The notes under the pieces were generated by a model that searched no databases, had not been told where the DNA came from, and was given only the letters and a program-made list of their open reading frames with translations. Of a stretch of 64,000 nucleotides of DNA, positions 18,353 through 27,207 are shown piece by piece. This DNA is from Pseudomonas sp. TH43. Lineage in GTDB: Bacteria; Pseudomonadota; Gammaproteobacteria; Pseudomonadales; Pseudomonadaceae. Location of the stretch: positions 806,001 through 870,000 of the forward strand of contig NZ_JAEKFI010000003.1 of NCBI RefSeq assembly GCF_016650635.1, written 5' to 3'. The number at the start of each line of letters is the position of its first letter. Position 1 is the stretch's first letter. The translations under genes were made by a program, and so were the position numbers.

Positions 18353-19267
18353 TCAGCGCTGGAGGCGATCAAGCGCCTCGCCGCTGCGCTTGAACCAGCC
18401 GATCAGATAGTCCGCCAATACCTGCGTACGTTTGGGTAATCCGCCCTGATACGGATGCACCAGGTACATCGGCATACGCCGGGTCTGAAAGCCGCGCAGG
18501 AGCAAACGCAATCGGCCGTCCGCCAATTCCGCTTGCAGCAGGTACGAGGGTAAACGCGCGATACCGGCTCCGCTCAGGGCCGCTTTTTTCAGCAGGTTGT
18601 AGTGGTTGCTGGCAAACGGTCCCGACACGCGCACCCGCAGCAATTCGTGCTGCTGGTGGTATAGCCATTCCTCGCGACCGCTGTAATGGCTATTGAGGAG
18701 GCAACGGTGTTCGGCCAACGCCTGTGGCGTCGTCGGTTCGCCGAAACGCTCTAGATAAGCCGGGCTGGCGCAGGTCATCTCCTGCCAGGCCAGCAGCGGT
18801 TTGGCCACCAGTCGCTCGTCATTCGCCACTTCGCTGCGAATCGCCAGATCGAAACCGTCCCGGGACAGATCGCGATAACTGTTGTTCAGCTCCAGCTCGA
18901 TCTGCACCTCGGGATACTGCTGCGAGAACTCCAGCAGCAGACCATCGAAGAAAGTTTCCCCCAGCGAAACCGGAACCGTTATACGCACGGGGCCGGCCAT
19001 GTCGTCTTTCAATCGCGCCAAGGCCTGACGCGCTCTTTCGACCTGGACGACAAGCGCCTGCGCCTGCGGCAACAGCGCAGCGCCCGCGGCGGTCAGGCTC
19101 AACCGGCGAGTCGTGCGATGCAGCAACACCACGGCAAACTGTGTCTCCAGATGGCTGATGCGCTTGGACAACTGGCCCTTGCTGCAACCCAATTGCTGTG
19201 CGGCCAAAGTAAAACTGCCGGCCTCGATCAACACGGCAAACGCTGCGAGATCATCCATTTCGCTCAT
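18353..19267 (-). CDS. LysR-family transcriptional regulator
   Basis: A 304-residue regulator with an N-terminal winged helix-turn-helix (FAVLIEAGSFTLAAQQLGCS, recognition helix KGQLSKRISHLE) and a C-terminal substrate-binding domain opening at GPVRITVPVSLGE. It belongs to the CrgA/DsdC-like LysR branch that often controls a divergent dehydrogenase gene, as here. The ATG at 19267 gives the normal LysR N-terminus; an upstream in-frame start would add 21 residues and invade the intergenic operator. The inducer is unknown. Confidence 0.9.
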   Translation of the reverse strand: MSEMDDLAAFAVLIEAGSFTLAAQQLGCSKGQLSKRISHLETQFAVVLLHRTTRRLSLTAAGAALLPQAQALVVQVERARQALARLKDDMAGPVRITVPVSLGETFFDGLLLEFSQQYPEVQIELELNNSYRDLSRDGFDLAIRSEVANDERLVAKPLLAWQEMTCASPAYLERFGEPTTPQALAEHRCLLNSHYSGREEWLYHQQHELLRVRVSGPFASNHYNLLKKAALSGAGIARLPSYLLQAELADGRLRLLLRGFQTRRMPMYLVHPYQGGLPKRTQVLADYLIGWFKRSGEALDRLQR

Positions 19268-19270
19268 GGA

Positions 19271-19291
19271 TTGTTTCCATTTGAAAACCAA
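19271..19291. promoter_or_regulatory. Imperfect dyad between LysR and SDR genes, candidate LysR operator
   Basis: The sequence TTGTTTCCATTTGAAAACCA is an imperfect dyad with TTG/CAA ends, immediately upstream of the LysR start. It also lies in the promoter region of the divergent SDR gene. Position and symmetry fit an autoregulatory LysR site. Confidence 0.4.
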
Positions 19292-19371
19292 AGGTTGCCC
19301 ATTAGCACGCTTATCTGCAGAAAAAACCACTCTAGACTGAAACCTCGTTCAAACACTTGAGGCACTGCACG

Positions 19372-19971
19372 ATGAAAATTCTGTTGATAGGCGCGGGCGG
19401 CACCATCGGTTCGGCCGTAGACAAAGAGCTCTCGCAACGCCACGAAGTCATTCGCATTGGTCGCAACAGCGGCGATTTCCATGTGGATATCAGTGACAGC
19501 GCATCCATCCGCAAGCTGTTCGAGCAGACCGGCAAGTTCGACGCACTGGTCTGCGCCGCCGGTAACGTGACCTTTGCCCCGCTGGGAGAGATGAACGCCG
19601 ACAGCTTCGCCCTCGGCCTGAAAGACAAATTGATGGGTCAGGTCAACCTGCTGCTGATCGGCCGTGAGTTCGCCAACGATGGCGCCTCATTCACCTTCAC
19701 CACCGGCGTACTCAGCCACGATCCGATCCGCAGCGGCGCATCGGCGGCACTGGTCAACGGCGCGCTCGACAGCTTCGTCAAGGCTGCTGCCATCGAACTG
19801 CCGCGTGGTCTGCGCGTGAACTCGATCAGCCCGACAGTATTGCTGGAAGCGATGGGCAGCTACGCGCCGTACTTCCGTGGTTACAAGCCGGTGCCTGCGG
19901 CGGATGTGGCGTTGGCCTACGCGAAAAGTGTTGAAGGCCTGCAAACCGGGCAGACCTTTCACGTCGGTTGA
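19372..19971 (+). CDS. Atypical short-chain dehydrogenase/reductase
   Basis: A 199-residue cytoplasmic protein with an N-terminal nucleotide-binding motif LIGAGGTIG (residues 5-13) and an Asp-containing FHVDISD strand end. A CAAGNVTFAP segment corresponds to the NNAG motif. The usual catalytic Y-x-x-x-K is not visible. The equivalent helix reads ASAALVNGALDSFVKAA, so it is a divergent SDR subgroup and catalysis by the standard triad is doubtful. It is divergent from the LysR gene, which probably controls it. Confidence 0.8.
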   Translation: MKILLIGAGGTIGSAVDKELSQRHEVIRIGRNSGDFHVDISDSASIRKLFEQTGKFDALVCAAGNVTFAPLGEMNADSFALGLKDKLMGQVNLLLIGREFANDGASFTFTTGVLSHDPIRSGASAALVNGALDSFVKAAAIELPRGLRVNSISPTVLLEAMGSYAPYFRGYKPVPAADVALAYAKSVEGLQTGQTFHVG

Positions 19972-19978
19972 GATCAAG

Positions 19979-20051
19979 AGATCGCAGCCTGCGGCAGCGC
20001 CTACACGGGGAAATGCGTTTCCATGTAGGCGCTGCCGCAGGCTGCGATCTT
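19979..20051. repeat. Long inverted repeat, family B
   Basis: Arms AGATCGCAGCCTGCGGCAGC... and their complement enclose an 18-base centre. This copy uses the GCGCCTACA variant of the arm. It lies just after the SDR stop. Confidence 0.9.
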
Positions 20052-20106
20052 TTGCATTTGACTGACAGGCTGCGTAACGTGGCGGCACTTGTCTGGAGAG
20101 CCGAAG

Positions 20107-20760
20107 ATGCGTGTTGCCCGTTCGTTAGTCCTTGTTGCCCTGCTGCCGTTGTTTGCCGCCTGCCAGTTGTTCGATGGCCAGCGAGAAAGTGCCTCGCACG
20201 TGGGGCAGACGCGGATGCAGGGGCAACTCACTGCCGCTGACGGCAAACTGGTGTTCCAGCCGTGTCAGGATCAGCGTCAACTGGTGGTCAATGACATCGG
20301 CGGCACCAGCGTCCTGCAAGAGGCCGCGACCCTTGCCGATGAGCAGGGCAAGCTGTTTGCCGATGTACGCGGGAAAGTCGCTGGCGACCGCCTCGACCTG
20401 ACCCAGTTGTACCGCGTCGAGCGCTCGGGCACCGCATGCGACGATCCGAATTTTAAATTGCTGATCCTGCGTGCCGCCGGCCATGGCCCGGAATGGAACG
20501 TCAAGGTCAGCGGCAAAGGCATGGTCATCGACCGCGAAGGCCAGCCGCCACTCGCCGTGCCGTATGTTGAAGAACAATTGGGCGACGGGCGCTTCAACCT
20601 CAGCAGCGAAGCCAACAACCAGCGGATCGAGCTGTGGGTCGCGCCGCAGCGCTGCGTCGACAGCAGCACCGGCAGCGTGCAGCACATGAGCGCCGAACTG
20701 CGCATCGACGGCCAGGTGCAACGTGGCTGCGGGTATTTCGGCGGATCACGCAACGACTGA
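20107..20760 (+). CDS. Outer-membrane or periplasmic lipoprotein (COG3650-like)
   Basis: A 217-residue lipoprotein precursor. The signal peptide ends in LPLFAAC, with the lipidated cysteine at residue 19. The mature part has two similar halves around short conserved segments (KLVFQPCQDQRQ; a C-terminal RGCGYFGG), which I recall from the COG3650 proteins of pseudomonads. Function is unknown. The ATG at 20107 is preferred over one six codons upstream because it directly opens the signal peptide. Confidence 0.65.
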   Translation: MRVARSLVLVALLPLFAACQLFDGQRESASHVGQTRMQGQLTAADGKLVFQPCQDQRQLVVNDIGGTSVLQEAATLADEQGKLFADVRGKVAGDRLDLTQLYRVERSGTACDDPNFKLLILRAAGHGPEWNVKVSGKGMVIDREGQPPLAVPYVEEQLGDGRFNLSSEANNQRIELWVAPQRCVDSSTGSVQHMSAELRIDGQVQRGCGYFGGSRND

Positions 20761-20857
20761 GCGTTTTAGCCTCACCGAATCCGGGCTTTGCGGCTTATAA
20801 TCGCGGCCTTCAAACGCCTTGGCGCAGTTGTGCGCCCCGCGAACCCGGATCCTCGCC

Positions 20858-22471
20858 ATGTTACGAATCACTGAACTCAAGCTGCCAATCGACCATCCCG
20901 AAGAAGACCTGCGCCCTGCCATCGTGCAGCGCCTGGGCATCGCCAGCGATGATTTGCTCGATTTCACCTTGTTCAAGCGCAGCTACGATGCGCGCAAAAA
21001 GTCCTCCGAACTCTGCTTCATCTACACCATCGACCTCAACGTACGCGACGAGGCCAAGGTGCTGGGCAAGTTCGCCGACGACCGTAACGTCAACGTGGCG
21101 CCGGATGTCAGCTATAAATTTGTCGGCCAGGCGCCAAGCGACCTGAGCCAGCGCCCGATTGTCGTCGGTTTCGGCCCGTGCGGGATCTTCGCAGGTCTGC
21201 TGCTGGCACAAATGGGCTTCAAGCCGATCGTCCTCGAACGCGGTACCGAAGTCCGTCAGCGCACCAAGGACACTTGGGGCCTGTGGCGTAAAAGCGTGCT
21301 TAACCCCGAGTCCAACGTACAGTTCGGCGAAGGCGGCGCGGGGACGTTCTCCGACGGCAAGCTGTACAGCCAGATCAAGGATCCGAAGTTCCTTGGCCGC
21401 AAAGTCCTGCACGAGTTCGTCAAGGCCGGCGCGCCGGAAGAAATCCTCTACGTCAGCAAGCCGCACATCGGTACGTTCCGTCTGACCGGCATGGTTGAAA
21501 ACATGCGCGAGCAGATCCGCGAACTGGGCGGCGAAGTGCGCTTCCAGGAGCGCGTCACCGACGTACTGATCGAAGACGGCCAACTGGTCGGCGTTGAACT
21601 GGCCAGCGGTGAAACCCTGCATTCGAAACACGTGGTTCTGGCCCTCGGCCACAGTGCCCGCGACACCTTCCGCATGCTCCACGGTCGTGGCGTGTTCATG
21701 GAAGCCAAGCCGTTCTCGGTGGGTTTCCGCATCGAGCACCCACAGTCGCTGATCGACCGTGCACGACTGGGCAAATACGCCGGTCACCCGAAGTTGGGCG
21801 CCGCCGACTACAAACTGGTGCACCACGCCAAGAACGGCCGTTCGGTCTATAGCTTCTGCATGTGCCCGGGCGGTACCGTGGTCGCGGCAACTTCGGAGCC
21901 GAACCGCGTCGTCACCAACGGCATGAGCCAGTACTCGCGTAACGAGCGTAATGCCAACTCCGGCATCGTTGTCGGTATTACGCCGGAAGTCGATTATCCG
22001 GGCGGCCCACTGGCCGGGATCGAGTTGCAGGAGCGTCTGGAATCCCACGCTTTTATCCTCGGCGGCAGCGATTACAAGGCCCCGGCGCAACTGGTCGGCG
22101 ATTTCATCAACGACATTCCTTCGACCGAACTGGGCGAAGTCGAGCCGTCGTACAAGCCGGGTGTGGCGTTGGGCGATCTGGCCCTGGCCCTGCCGGACTT
22201 CGCAATTGAAGCGATCCGTGAAGCGTTGCCAGCGTTCGAGAAGCAGATCCGCGGTTATTCGCTGCACGACGCGGTGTTGACCGGTATCGAGACGCGCACT
22301 TCGTCGCCGTTGCGGATTACCCGTAACGAGACGCTGCAAAGCATGAACGTCAAAGGCTTGTTCCCGGCCGGTGAAGGCGCGGGTTATGCGGGCGGTATTC
22401 TGTCGGCGGGTGTTGACGGGATTCGCATCGCTGAAGCTGTGGCTCGCGATATCCTCGGCCTGACTGACTGA
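20858..22471 (+). CDS. NAD(P)/FAD-dependent oxidoreductase (COG2509-like)
   Basis: A 537-residue flavoprotein. After an ~95-residue N-terminal domain, a dinucleotide-binding motif VVGFGPCGIFAG begins at residue 102. Further landmarks are FGEGGAGTFSDGKLYSQIKD, LALGHSARDTF and, near the end, LFPAGEGAGYAGGI, which closes the FAD site. These are typical of the uncharacterised COG2509 dehydrogenases. Substrate unknown. The stop codon falls inside a CTGA tandem repeat. Confidence 0.85.
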   Translation: MLRITELKLPIDHPEEDLRPAIVQRLGIASDDLLDFTLFKRSYDARKKSSELCFIYTIDLNVRDEAKVLGKFADDRNVNVAPDVSYKFVGQAPSDLSQRPIVVGFGPCGIFAGLLLAQMGFKPIVLERGTEVRQRTKDTWGLWRKSVLNPESNVQFGEGGAGTFSDGKLYSQIKDPKFLGRKVLHEFVKAGAPEEILYVSKPHIGTFRLTGMVENMREQIRELGGEVRFQERVTDVLIEDGQLVGVELASGETLHSKHVVLALGHSARDTFRMLHGRGVFMEAKPFSVGFRIEHPQSLIDRARLGKYAGHPKLGAADYKLVHHAKNGRSVYSFCMCPGGTVVAATSEPNRVVTNGMSQYSRNERNANSGIVVGITPEVDYPGGPLAGIELQERLESHAFILGGSDYKAPAQLVGDFINDIPSTELGEVEPSYKPGVALGDLALALPDFAIEAIREALPAFEKQIRGYSLHDAVLTGIETRTSSPLRITRNETLQSMNVKGLFPAGEGAGYAGGILSAGVDGIRIAEAVARDILGLTD

Positions 22472-22486
22472 CTGACTGACTGACTG
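22460..22486 (+). repeat. CTGA tetranucleotide repeat across a stop codon
   Basis: About 6.75 perfect copies of CTGA. The stop of the flavoprotein gene is the third TGA in the run. Because the unit contains TGA and has length four, every reading frame meets a stop within the run. Confidence 0.9.
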
Positions 22487-22497
22487 GCGCCACCCCC

Positions 22498-22588
22498 TGT
22501 AGGAGCAAGGCTTGCCCGCGAAGGCGACAGATCAGCCAGCTTAATGTTGAATCTGAATCCGTCTTCGCGGGCAAGCCTTGCTCCTACA
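22498..22588. repeat. REP-type inverted pair, family C
   Basis: Facing units of TGTAGGAGCAAGGCTTGCCC type at 22498-22526 and 22563-22588 between two convergent genes. A second family C pair is at 56535. Confidence 0.85.
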
Positions 22589-22597
22589 AGGGCTGTG

Positions 22598-23698
22598 TCA
22601 GATGTTGGCGCGTAAAACGCTGGTCGGCAGCGCCTCGCCGCGCTCTGCGCTTGCTGCAACTGCCTCGATCAAAGCGTCCAACTCATACCCCTGCGCCTTC
22701 AGCCATTCCTGATCGTAATAGGTGTCGGCATACCGCTCGCCGCCATCGCACAGAATCGCCACGATCGATCCCGACTCCCCCGCCGCTTTCATCTGTTGCG
22801 CCGCCATCAAGGCGCCGATCAGATTGGTCCCGCTCGACCCGCCAACATGCCGCCCAAGACGCTGCGCCAGATAATGCATGGCGGCGAGTGACAAGGCGTC
22901 CGGCACCTTGACCATCGCATCGATCACCTTGGGCAGGAACGACGCTTCAACCCGTGGTCGACCAATGCCTTCAATTCGCGAGCCGCAATCGAGGCGCAAA
23001 CTGGCGTCACCGGTCTGGTAGTAATCGAAGAACACCGAACGCTCGGCATCCGCGCACAGAACGCGGGTGCAGTGCTGGCGATAGCGCACGTATCGGCCAA
23101 GAGTCGCGGTGGTGCCGCCGGTGCCGGGGCTGGAAATCAGCCAGCTCGGTTCCGGGTGTTTTTCGTAGCGCATCTGCTGGAAGATCGATTCGGCGATGTT
23201 GTTGTTCGCGCGCCAGTCGGTGGCGCGCTCGGCGTAGGTGAACTGATCGATGAAGTGACCGCCATGCTCACGCGCCAGACGCTCGGATTCGGCGTAGATC
23301 TGCGTCGGATCTTTCACCAGATGGCTTTGCCCACCATAGAAGGCAATCTGCGCGATCTTCTCCTTCGACGTGGTCGCCGGCATCACCGCAATGAACGGCA
23401 AACCGAGCATGCGTGCGAAATACGCCTCGGAAATCGCCGTGGAACCGCTGGACGCCTCGATCACCGGCGCACCCGGCTTCAGCCAGCCGTTACACAGCGC
23501 GTAGAGAAACAGCGAACGCGCCAGCCGATGTTTGAGGCTGCCGGTCGGATGGCTCGACTCATCCTTGAAATACAACTCGATGCCCGCAAAACCCGGCAAC
23601 GGCAAAGGGATCAGGTGGGTGTCGGCGCTGCGCTGGAAATCCGCCTCGATGATGCGGATGGCTTCACGGGCCCACTGTCGGTTGTCGCTCATGGTCAT
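22598..23698 (-). CDS. PLP-dependent cysteine synthase-family enzyme
   Basis: A 366-residue fold-type II PLP enzyme. The PLP lysine is in TGSLKHRLA (K56), the substrate loop is [14 protein letters not shown], and the phosphate-binding loop is [14 protein letters not shown]. It is longer than CysK/CysM and more like the Cds1-type L-cysteine desulfhydrase group, so sulfide-releasing or beta-replacement chemistry on cysteine is likely. The exact reaction is undecided. MSDN at 23692 is an alternative start two codons in. Confidence 0.85.
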   Translation of the reverse strand: MTMSDNRQWAREAIRIIEADFQRSADTHLIPLPLPGFAGIELYFKDESSHPTGSLKHRLARSLFLYALCNGWLKPGAPVIEASSGSTAISEAYFARMLGLPFIAVMPATTSKEKIAQIAFYGGQSHLVKDPTQIYAESERLAREHGGHFIDQFTYAERATDWRANNNIAESIFQQMRYEKHPEPSWLISSPGTGGTTATLGRYVRYRQHCTRVLCADAERSVFFDYYQTGDASLRLDCGSRIEGIGRPRVEASFLPKVIDAMVKVPDALSLAAMHYLAQRLGRHVGGSSGTNLIGALMAAQQMKAAGESGSIVAILCDGGERYADTYYDQEWLKAQGYELDALIEAVAASAERGEALPTSVLRANI

Positions 23699-23857
23699 GG
23701 TTCTCGTTGGATCGGGGCAGGAGATCAGCCTCCCAGGAAGGCTCATCCGTCAGCTTAGGAAAAAACCTGCATCGCGCACAGATACAGCTGAGTCCCAATG
23801 TGTCAGGCAACTGCTAGGCTCAGCGTGGATTGAGCCAGACACCTTGTAACGACATAT

Positions 23858-23882
23858 AACAAAAAAGAATATAACTTTTGTT
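23858..23882. promoter_or_regulatory. AT-rich inverted repeat upstream of nhaA
   Basis: AACAAAA and TTTTGTT enclose an 11-base AT-rich centre within a ~43-base tract (23851-23893) that is strikingly A/T-rich for this genome. It lies 60-90 bases before the nhaA start, so it is probably part of the promoter and possibly a site for a nucleoid protein. Confidence 0.35.
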
Positions 23883-23944
23883 TTAACAACTAACAGTACG
23901 GGTTAGGGTGTTCCACCTTTTTGACGATTCGATGGAGAGCGACC

Positions 23945-25135
23945 TTGCCTCTGCGTAGCACTTTCACGCGTTTCTTTCAGTTGGAAGCTGCCAGCGGTCT
24001 GTTATTGATCGCTGCGGCTGTCCTTGCTCTGGTTATCAACAATTCGCCACTGTCGTGGTTGTACACCGGTCTGCTCGATACCCCCGTGGTGGCGCAGATC
24101 GGTGCGTTGAAAATCGCTAAACCTCTATTGCTGTGGATCAACGACGGTCTGATGGCGATGTTCTTCCTGCTGATTGGTCTGGAAGTGAAGCGCGAGGTTC
24201 TCGACGGCCAGCTCTCCAAGCCCTCGCAGATCGTCCTGCCCGGCGCCGCAGCCATCGGCGGCATGCTGGTGCCGGCATTGATCTACTGGTTCCTCAACCG
24301 TGACAACCCCGCCGCCCTCGACGGCTGGGCGATCCCGACCGCCACCGACATCGCCTTCGCCCTCGGCGTACTGGCTCTGTTGGGCAAACGCGTGCCAGTG
24401 TCGTTGAAGCTGTTCCTGATGACCCTGGCGATCATCGATGACCTTGGCGCCATCGTGATCATCGCGATCTTCTACTCTGGCGAACTGTCGACCCTGTCGC
24501 TCGGCCTCGCGGCGGCGTGTATCGCGGCGCTGGTGGCGATGAACCGGCTCGGCGTGGTCAAGCTCGGGCCGTACATGATCATTGGTCTGATCCTCTGGGT
24601 TTGCGTGCTCAAGAGCGGTGTCCACGCGACGCTGGCCGGCGTGACCCTGGCGTTCTGCATTCCGCTGCGCACGAAAAACGCCGAGCCGTCGCCGCTACTG
24701 ACCCTCGAACATGCGCTGCACCCGTGGGTGGCTTACGGCATTCTGCCGCTGTTCGCCTTCGCCAACGCCGGCCTGTCGCTGAGCGGCGTGACCGTCGAAA
24801 GCTTTACCCATCACGTACCGATGGGCATTGCCGTGGGCCTGCTGCTGGGCAAAACCGTCGGCGTGTTCGGCCTGACCTGGCTGGCCGTCAAGACCGGCAT
24901 CGCCGCCCTGCCGCAAGGCGCCAATTGGGGCCAGGTGCTGGGCGTAGCTATCCTCTGCGGGATCGGTTTCACCATGAGCCTTTTCGTCGGTTCGCTGGCG
25001 TTTGAACCGGGTGTGAGCGACTACGCCGGGATGGACCGAATGGGCATTTTGACCGGCTCGATTCTGGCGGCGTTGATTGGTTATGCGGTAACCGCGGCGG
25101 CAAGTTGCAAGAACGCTGCACTCCCTACTGCGTAG
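23945..25135 (+). CDS. nhaA: Na+/H+ antiporter NhaA
   Basis: A 396-residue inner-membrane antiporter with about 12 helices that exports Na+ or Li+ in exchange for protons at alkaline pH. The key residues are present: TATD (D135) and the IDDLGAI pair (D165/D166), corresponding to E. coli D133, D163 and D164. The N-terminal [17 protein letters not shown] and IGLEVKREV blocks are typical. The start is a TTG at 23945 preceded by GGAGAG; a TTG at 23921 would add eight residues and lacks a good site. Confidence 0.93.
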   Translation: MPLRSTFTRFFQLEAASGLLLIAAAVLALVINNSPLSWLYTGLLDTPVVAQIGALKIAKPLLLWINDGLMAMFFLLIGLEVKREVLDGQLSKPSQIVLPGAAAIGGMLVPALIYWFLNRDNPAALDGWAIPTATDIAFALGVLALLGKRVPVSLKLFLMTLAIIDDLGAIVIIAIFYSGELSTLSLGLAAACIAALVAMNRLGVVKLGPYMIIGLILWVCVLKSGVHATLAGVTLAFCIPLRTKNAEPSPLLTLEHALHPWVAYGILPLFAFANAGLSLSGVTVESFTHHVPMGIAVGLLLGKTVGVFGLTWLAVKTGIAALPQGANWGQVLGVAILCGIGFTMSLFVGSLAFEPGVSDYAGMDRMGILTGSILAALIGYAVTAAASCKNAALPTA

Positions 25136-25141
25136 AACACC

Positions 25142-25248
25142 TGTGGCGAGGGGATTTATCCCCGCTGGGCTGCGTAGCGGCCCCTGCTTTTTAAATTGAG
25201 AGCTGGGGCCTGCTGCGCAGTCCAACGGGGATAAATCCCCTCGCCACA
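25142..25248. repeat. Long inverted repeat, family D
   Basis: Arms TGTGGCGAGGGGATTTATCC at 25142 and its complement at 25227-25248, with a partly self-complementary ~60-base centre, follow the nhaA stop directly. Degenerate or shorter relatives occur at 43124-43260 and 48753-48788. Confidence 0.85.
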
Positions 25249-25383
25249 AGTCCCGCCACGCTGATACAAAGCGACTAATCCCCACGTCTTAGAGACGCGT
25301 CCTACAGCCACAATTTTCCTGCTTCGTTAACGTTGCGCAGCCCTTTGCGAAGGGCTGTCGATGGATGAGCGAAAGGACGTTCA

Positions 25384-25932
25384 GTGGCTGGCAACAAGGA
25401 CATTCCCCGGGTTTACAACCCACCGGAGGGCGACGGGCATCACGTCACCCATCGCTTCATGACGGCCAGCGAAATGGCCGCGCGCGACGCCAGACAAAAC
25501 GCTTACGACGCCATGTTGGCGCGGCAGGAGGCTTTTGAGCGCAGTCGTGAGGTTTTGGCCAAAAAGGCCAACCCCGAGCGTGCCGGCTGCGTATTCGCCA
25601 AATCCTGCAAATTGCCGGATGCAATCACCGATTACTCGAGCCCCCCGGAGATGGTGCCGACGGACAGCCTGAAGGATTACGGCGATCTCATCCTGCTCGG
25701 TGCCCGCGAAGCCGATGAACGCGGCGCAGTGCATCTCAAGAAAATCGGTGCAACGGCCATCCCTACAGGATTTGGCGGTTTTGCGTTGGCGGGTTCGGCT
25801 TTCGAAGCGCTGCCCGCAATTGTATCCACCGCAGTGATTACGCCATTGGTGGGTCTGGTGATGGGAGCTTCAATGTTACCGAAAAGTGGGTTGCTATCAT
25901 TCAGCCGTACTTTCAACATCAAATCACCCTGA
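25384..25932 (+). pseudogene. Truncated S-type bacteriocin: N-terminal domain only
   Basis: This GTG-started 182-codon frame, after AAAGGA, matches the N-terminal region of S-type pyocin-like proteins as I recall them: MAGNKDIPRVYNPP, FMTASEMAARDARQNAYDAM, RAGCVFAKSCKLPDAI and MVPTDSLKDYG. Full-length relatives continue with a pyocin S translocation domain and a C-terminal toxin, which are absent here. Around 25805-25835 the frame loses family resemblance and runs on to a nearby stop. The toxin C-terminus reappears in another frame (next entry), so an internal deletion with frame loss is the best explanation. No functional bacteriocin is expected. Confidence 0.75.
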
Positions 25933-25970
25933 GTACCAACGACTATCAAATTTCGTTTGACTACAGCTAA
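25833..25970 (+). pseudogene. Out-of-frame remnant of a bacteriocin toxin C-terminus
   Basis: In the frame two bases on from the truncated ORF, 45 codons read SDYAIGGSGDGSFN..., VTEKWVAIIQPYF..., TLSTNDYQISFDYS and stop at 25968-25970. The composition is that of an ordinary folded domain, and the segment sits directly upstream of the immunity gene, where a toxin 3' end is expected. No start codon or ribosome-binding site serves it. The toxin class cannot be named from this fragment. Confidence 0.5.
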
Positions 25971-25995
25971 TAGCGAAAAAAGGCTGATTGACCGT

Positions 25996-26247
25996 ATGCG
26001 CTACCTTTCGATCACCGGATTTTTTCCTGATGAAGTTCAGGACGACTCCTTGCAATTCGAGCGGTACATCACCGGTAATGAGATGAATGAGAAAGTCGCA
26101 CAACTCATTGAGTCCAAACCTGTGAGTGAACTGGAGCCTGGCGAGTTGTTATTGAGCACGGATCAAATAGCTGCTCTGGAATCTCTTCTCAACGAGAGCT
26201 TCCCGAAAGGCTTGGATTACTTCATGGGAACCTGTTTCGATTACTGA
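25996..26247 (+). CDS. Candidate bacteriocin immunity protein
   Basis: An 83-residue acidic protein (MRYLSITGFFPDEVQDD...) beginning 25 bases after the toxin-remnant stop, the usual position of a cognate immunity gene. Its high Glu/Asp content fits a protein that neutralises a basic nuclease-type toxin. An AAAAAAGG tract precedes the ATG at a rather long spacing; a TTG at 25957 would extend it by 13 residues into the remnant. The region is more A/T-rich than the genome average, as expected for transferred DNA. It appears intact although its toxin is broken. I do not recognise the family. Confidence 0.55.
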   Translation: MRYLSITGFFPDEVQDDSLQFERYITGNEMNEKVAQLIESKPVSELEPGELLLSTDQIAALESLLNESFPKGLDYFMGTCFDY

Positions 26248-26271
26248 CTCAACGAGCTGAAAGCAAAAAAC

Positions 26272-26306
26272 AAAACCCCGACCAGTCACCTGATCGGGGT
26301 TTTCTT
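26272..26306. terminator. Bidirectional terminator
   Basis: AAAACCCCGA and TCGGGGTTTT form a 10-bp stem with A-run and T-run ends on both sides. It sits between the immunity gene and the convergent glycine-zipper lipoprotein gene and can serve both. Confidence 0.85.
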
Positions 26307-26321
26307 TACCCTACATTCCGC

Positions 26322-26786
26322 TTAGTGCGAAACGCGGCTGGTCCCGCCAACGGTGGAGATGCGCACGCGCTCGCCAACGCGGAACACTTCGTTCTCCTGA
26401 ACCTGCTGCACATAGGCACGCATGCTGCCGTCGTCTTCACGCACGGTGATTTCCACGCCTTGGGTACGGGTCAGACCTTCTTCAGTCGCCGAACCGATCA
26501 GGCCGCCGGCCACGGCACCGATAACGGCAGCAACGATGCTGCCCTTGCCGCCGCCGATGGCGCTGCCGCCAACGCCGCCAACAGCAGCACCGGCGATGCC
26601 GCCGATTGGGGTCTTGGTGCCTTCGATTTTGACCGGGCGCAGGGATTCGATGGTGCCCATGCGAATCGTCTGCACGCGACGCGCTTCGTCACGGGAGTAG
26701 GAGTCACCGGTCAGGCTCGATTGGCAGCCGGTAAGCAACATCGCCATCGTGGAAAAGGAAGCAACCAGCAGAACAGACTTACGCAT
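26322..26786 (-). CDS. Glycine-zipper lipoprotein (SlyB/PcP-like)
   Basis: A 154-residue outer-membrane lipoprotein precursor. The signal peptide ends MAMLLTGC with lipid cysteine 21. The centre is a glycine-zipper hairpin (IGGIAGAAVGGVGGSAIGGG...GAVAGGLIGS) of the 2TM type that packs as paired helices in the membrane. The C-terminus is a small beta domain (VEITVREDDGSMRAYVQ). The ATG at 26786, after GGAG, gives the correct lipoprotein signal. Role: envelope integrity, by family. Confidence 0.85.
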   Translation of the reverse strand: MRKSVLLVASFSTMAMLLTGCQSSLTGDSYSRDEARRVQTIRMGTIESLRPVKIEGTKTPIGGIAGAAVGGVGGSAIGGGKGSIVAAVIGAVAGGLIGSATEEGLTRTQGVEITVREDDGSMRAYVQQVQENEVFRVGERVRISTVGGTSRVSH

Positions 26787-26965
26787 AGCATCAACTCCAA
26801 AGGAACATATATTCATTAAACTCCGCGGCTTGACGCGTGTCACGACGCCGCCCGGACAAATTCGGTTTCATTCAGGCGAGGTACAGACGCCTGCACTTTT
26901 CTCTGTAGAAGCCCCTACAGTAGCGCCAAATTGCGGATTCTGCGCCACCGACCCCAAGGATTTTC

Positions 26966-27202
26966 ATGGATTACTTCATCATCGTCGTCACCACGGTCGC
27001 CGGTTTGTACTTCCATTGGTGGCTGTACGTGCGGATCAAACGCTGGATGGATCGTGATCTGGCGCTGTCACTGGCGGGCAAGGATGAGGGCAAACGCGCC
27101 TTCATGCTCGACCAGTTGGCTCACGCTCAGGCGCAGAAGATCAAACGCCGGGATCTACCGCAGTGGCTGGAGGCCGCTGCGGCAGGCTATCCCGCTCGGT
27201 AG
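26966..27202 (+). CDS. Small conserved membrane protein
   Basis: A 78-residue protein with one N-terminal membrane helix (FIIVVTTVAGLYFHWWLYV) followed by a basic, helical cytoplasmic tail. I recognise it only as a small protein of the pseudomonad pdxH region. Function unknown. It is convergent with pdxH (5-base gap). Confidence 0.6.
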   Translation: MDYFIIVVTTVAGLYFHWWLYVRIKRWMDRDLALSLAGKDEGKRAFMLDQLAHAQAQKIKRRDLPQWLEAAAAGYPAR

Positions 27203-27207
27203 ACTGC

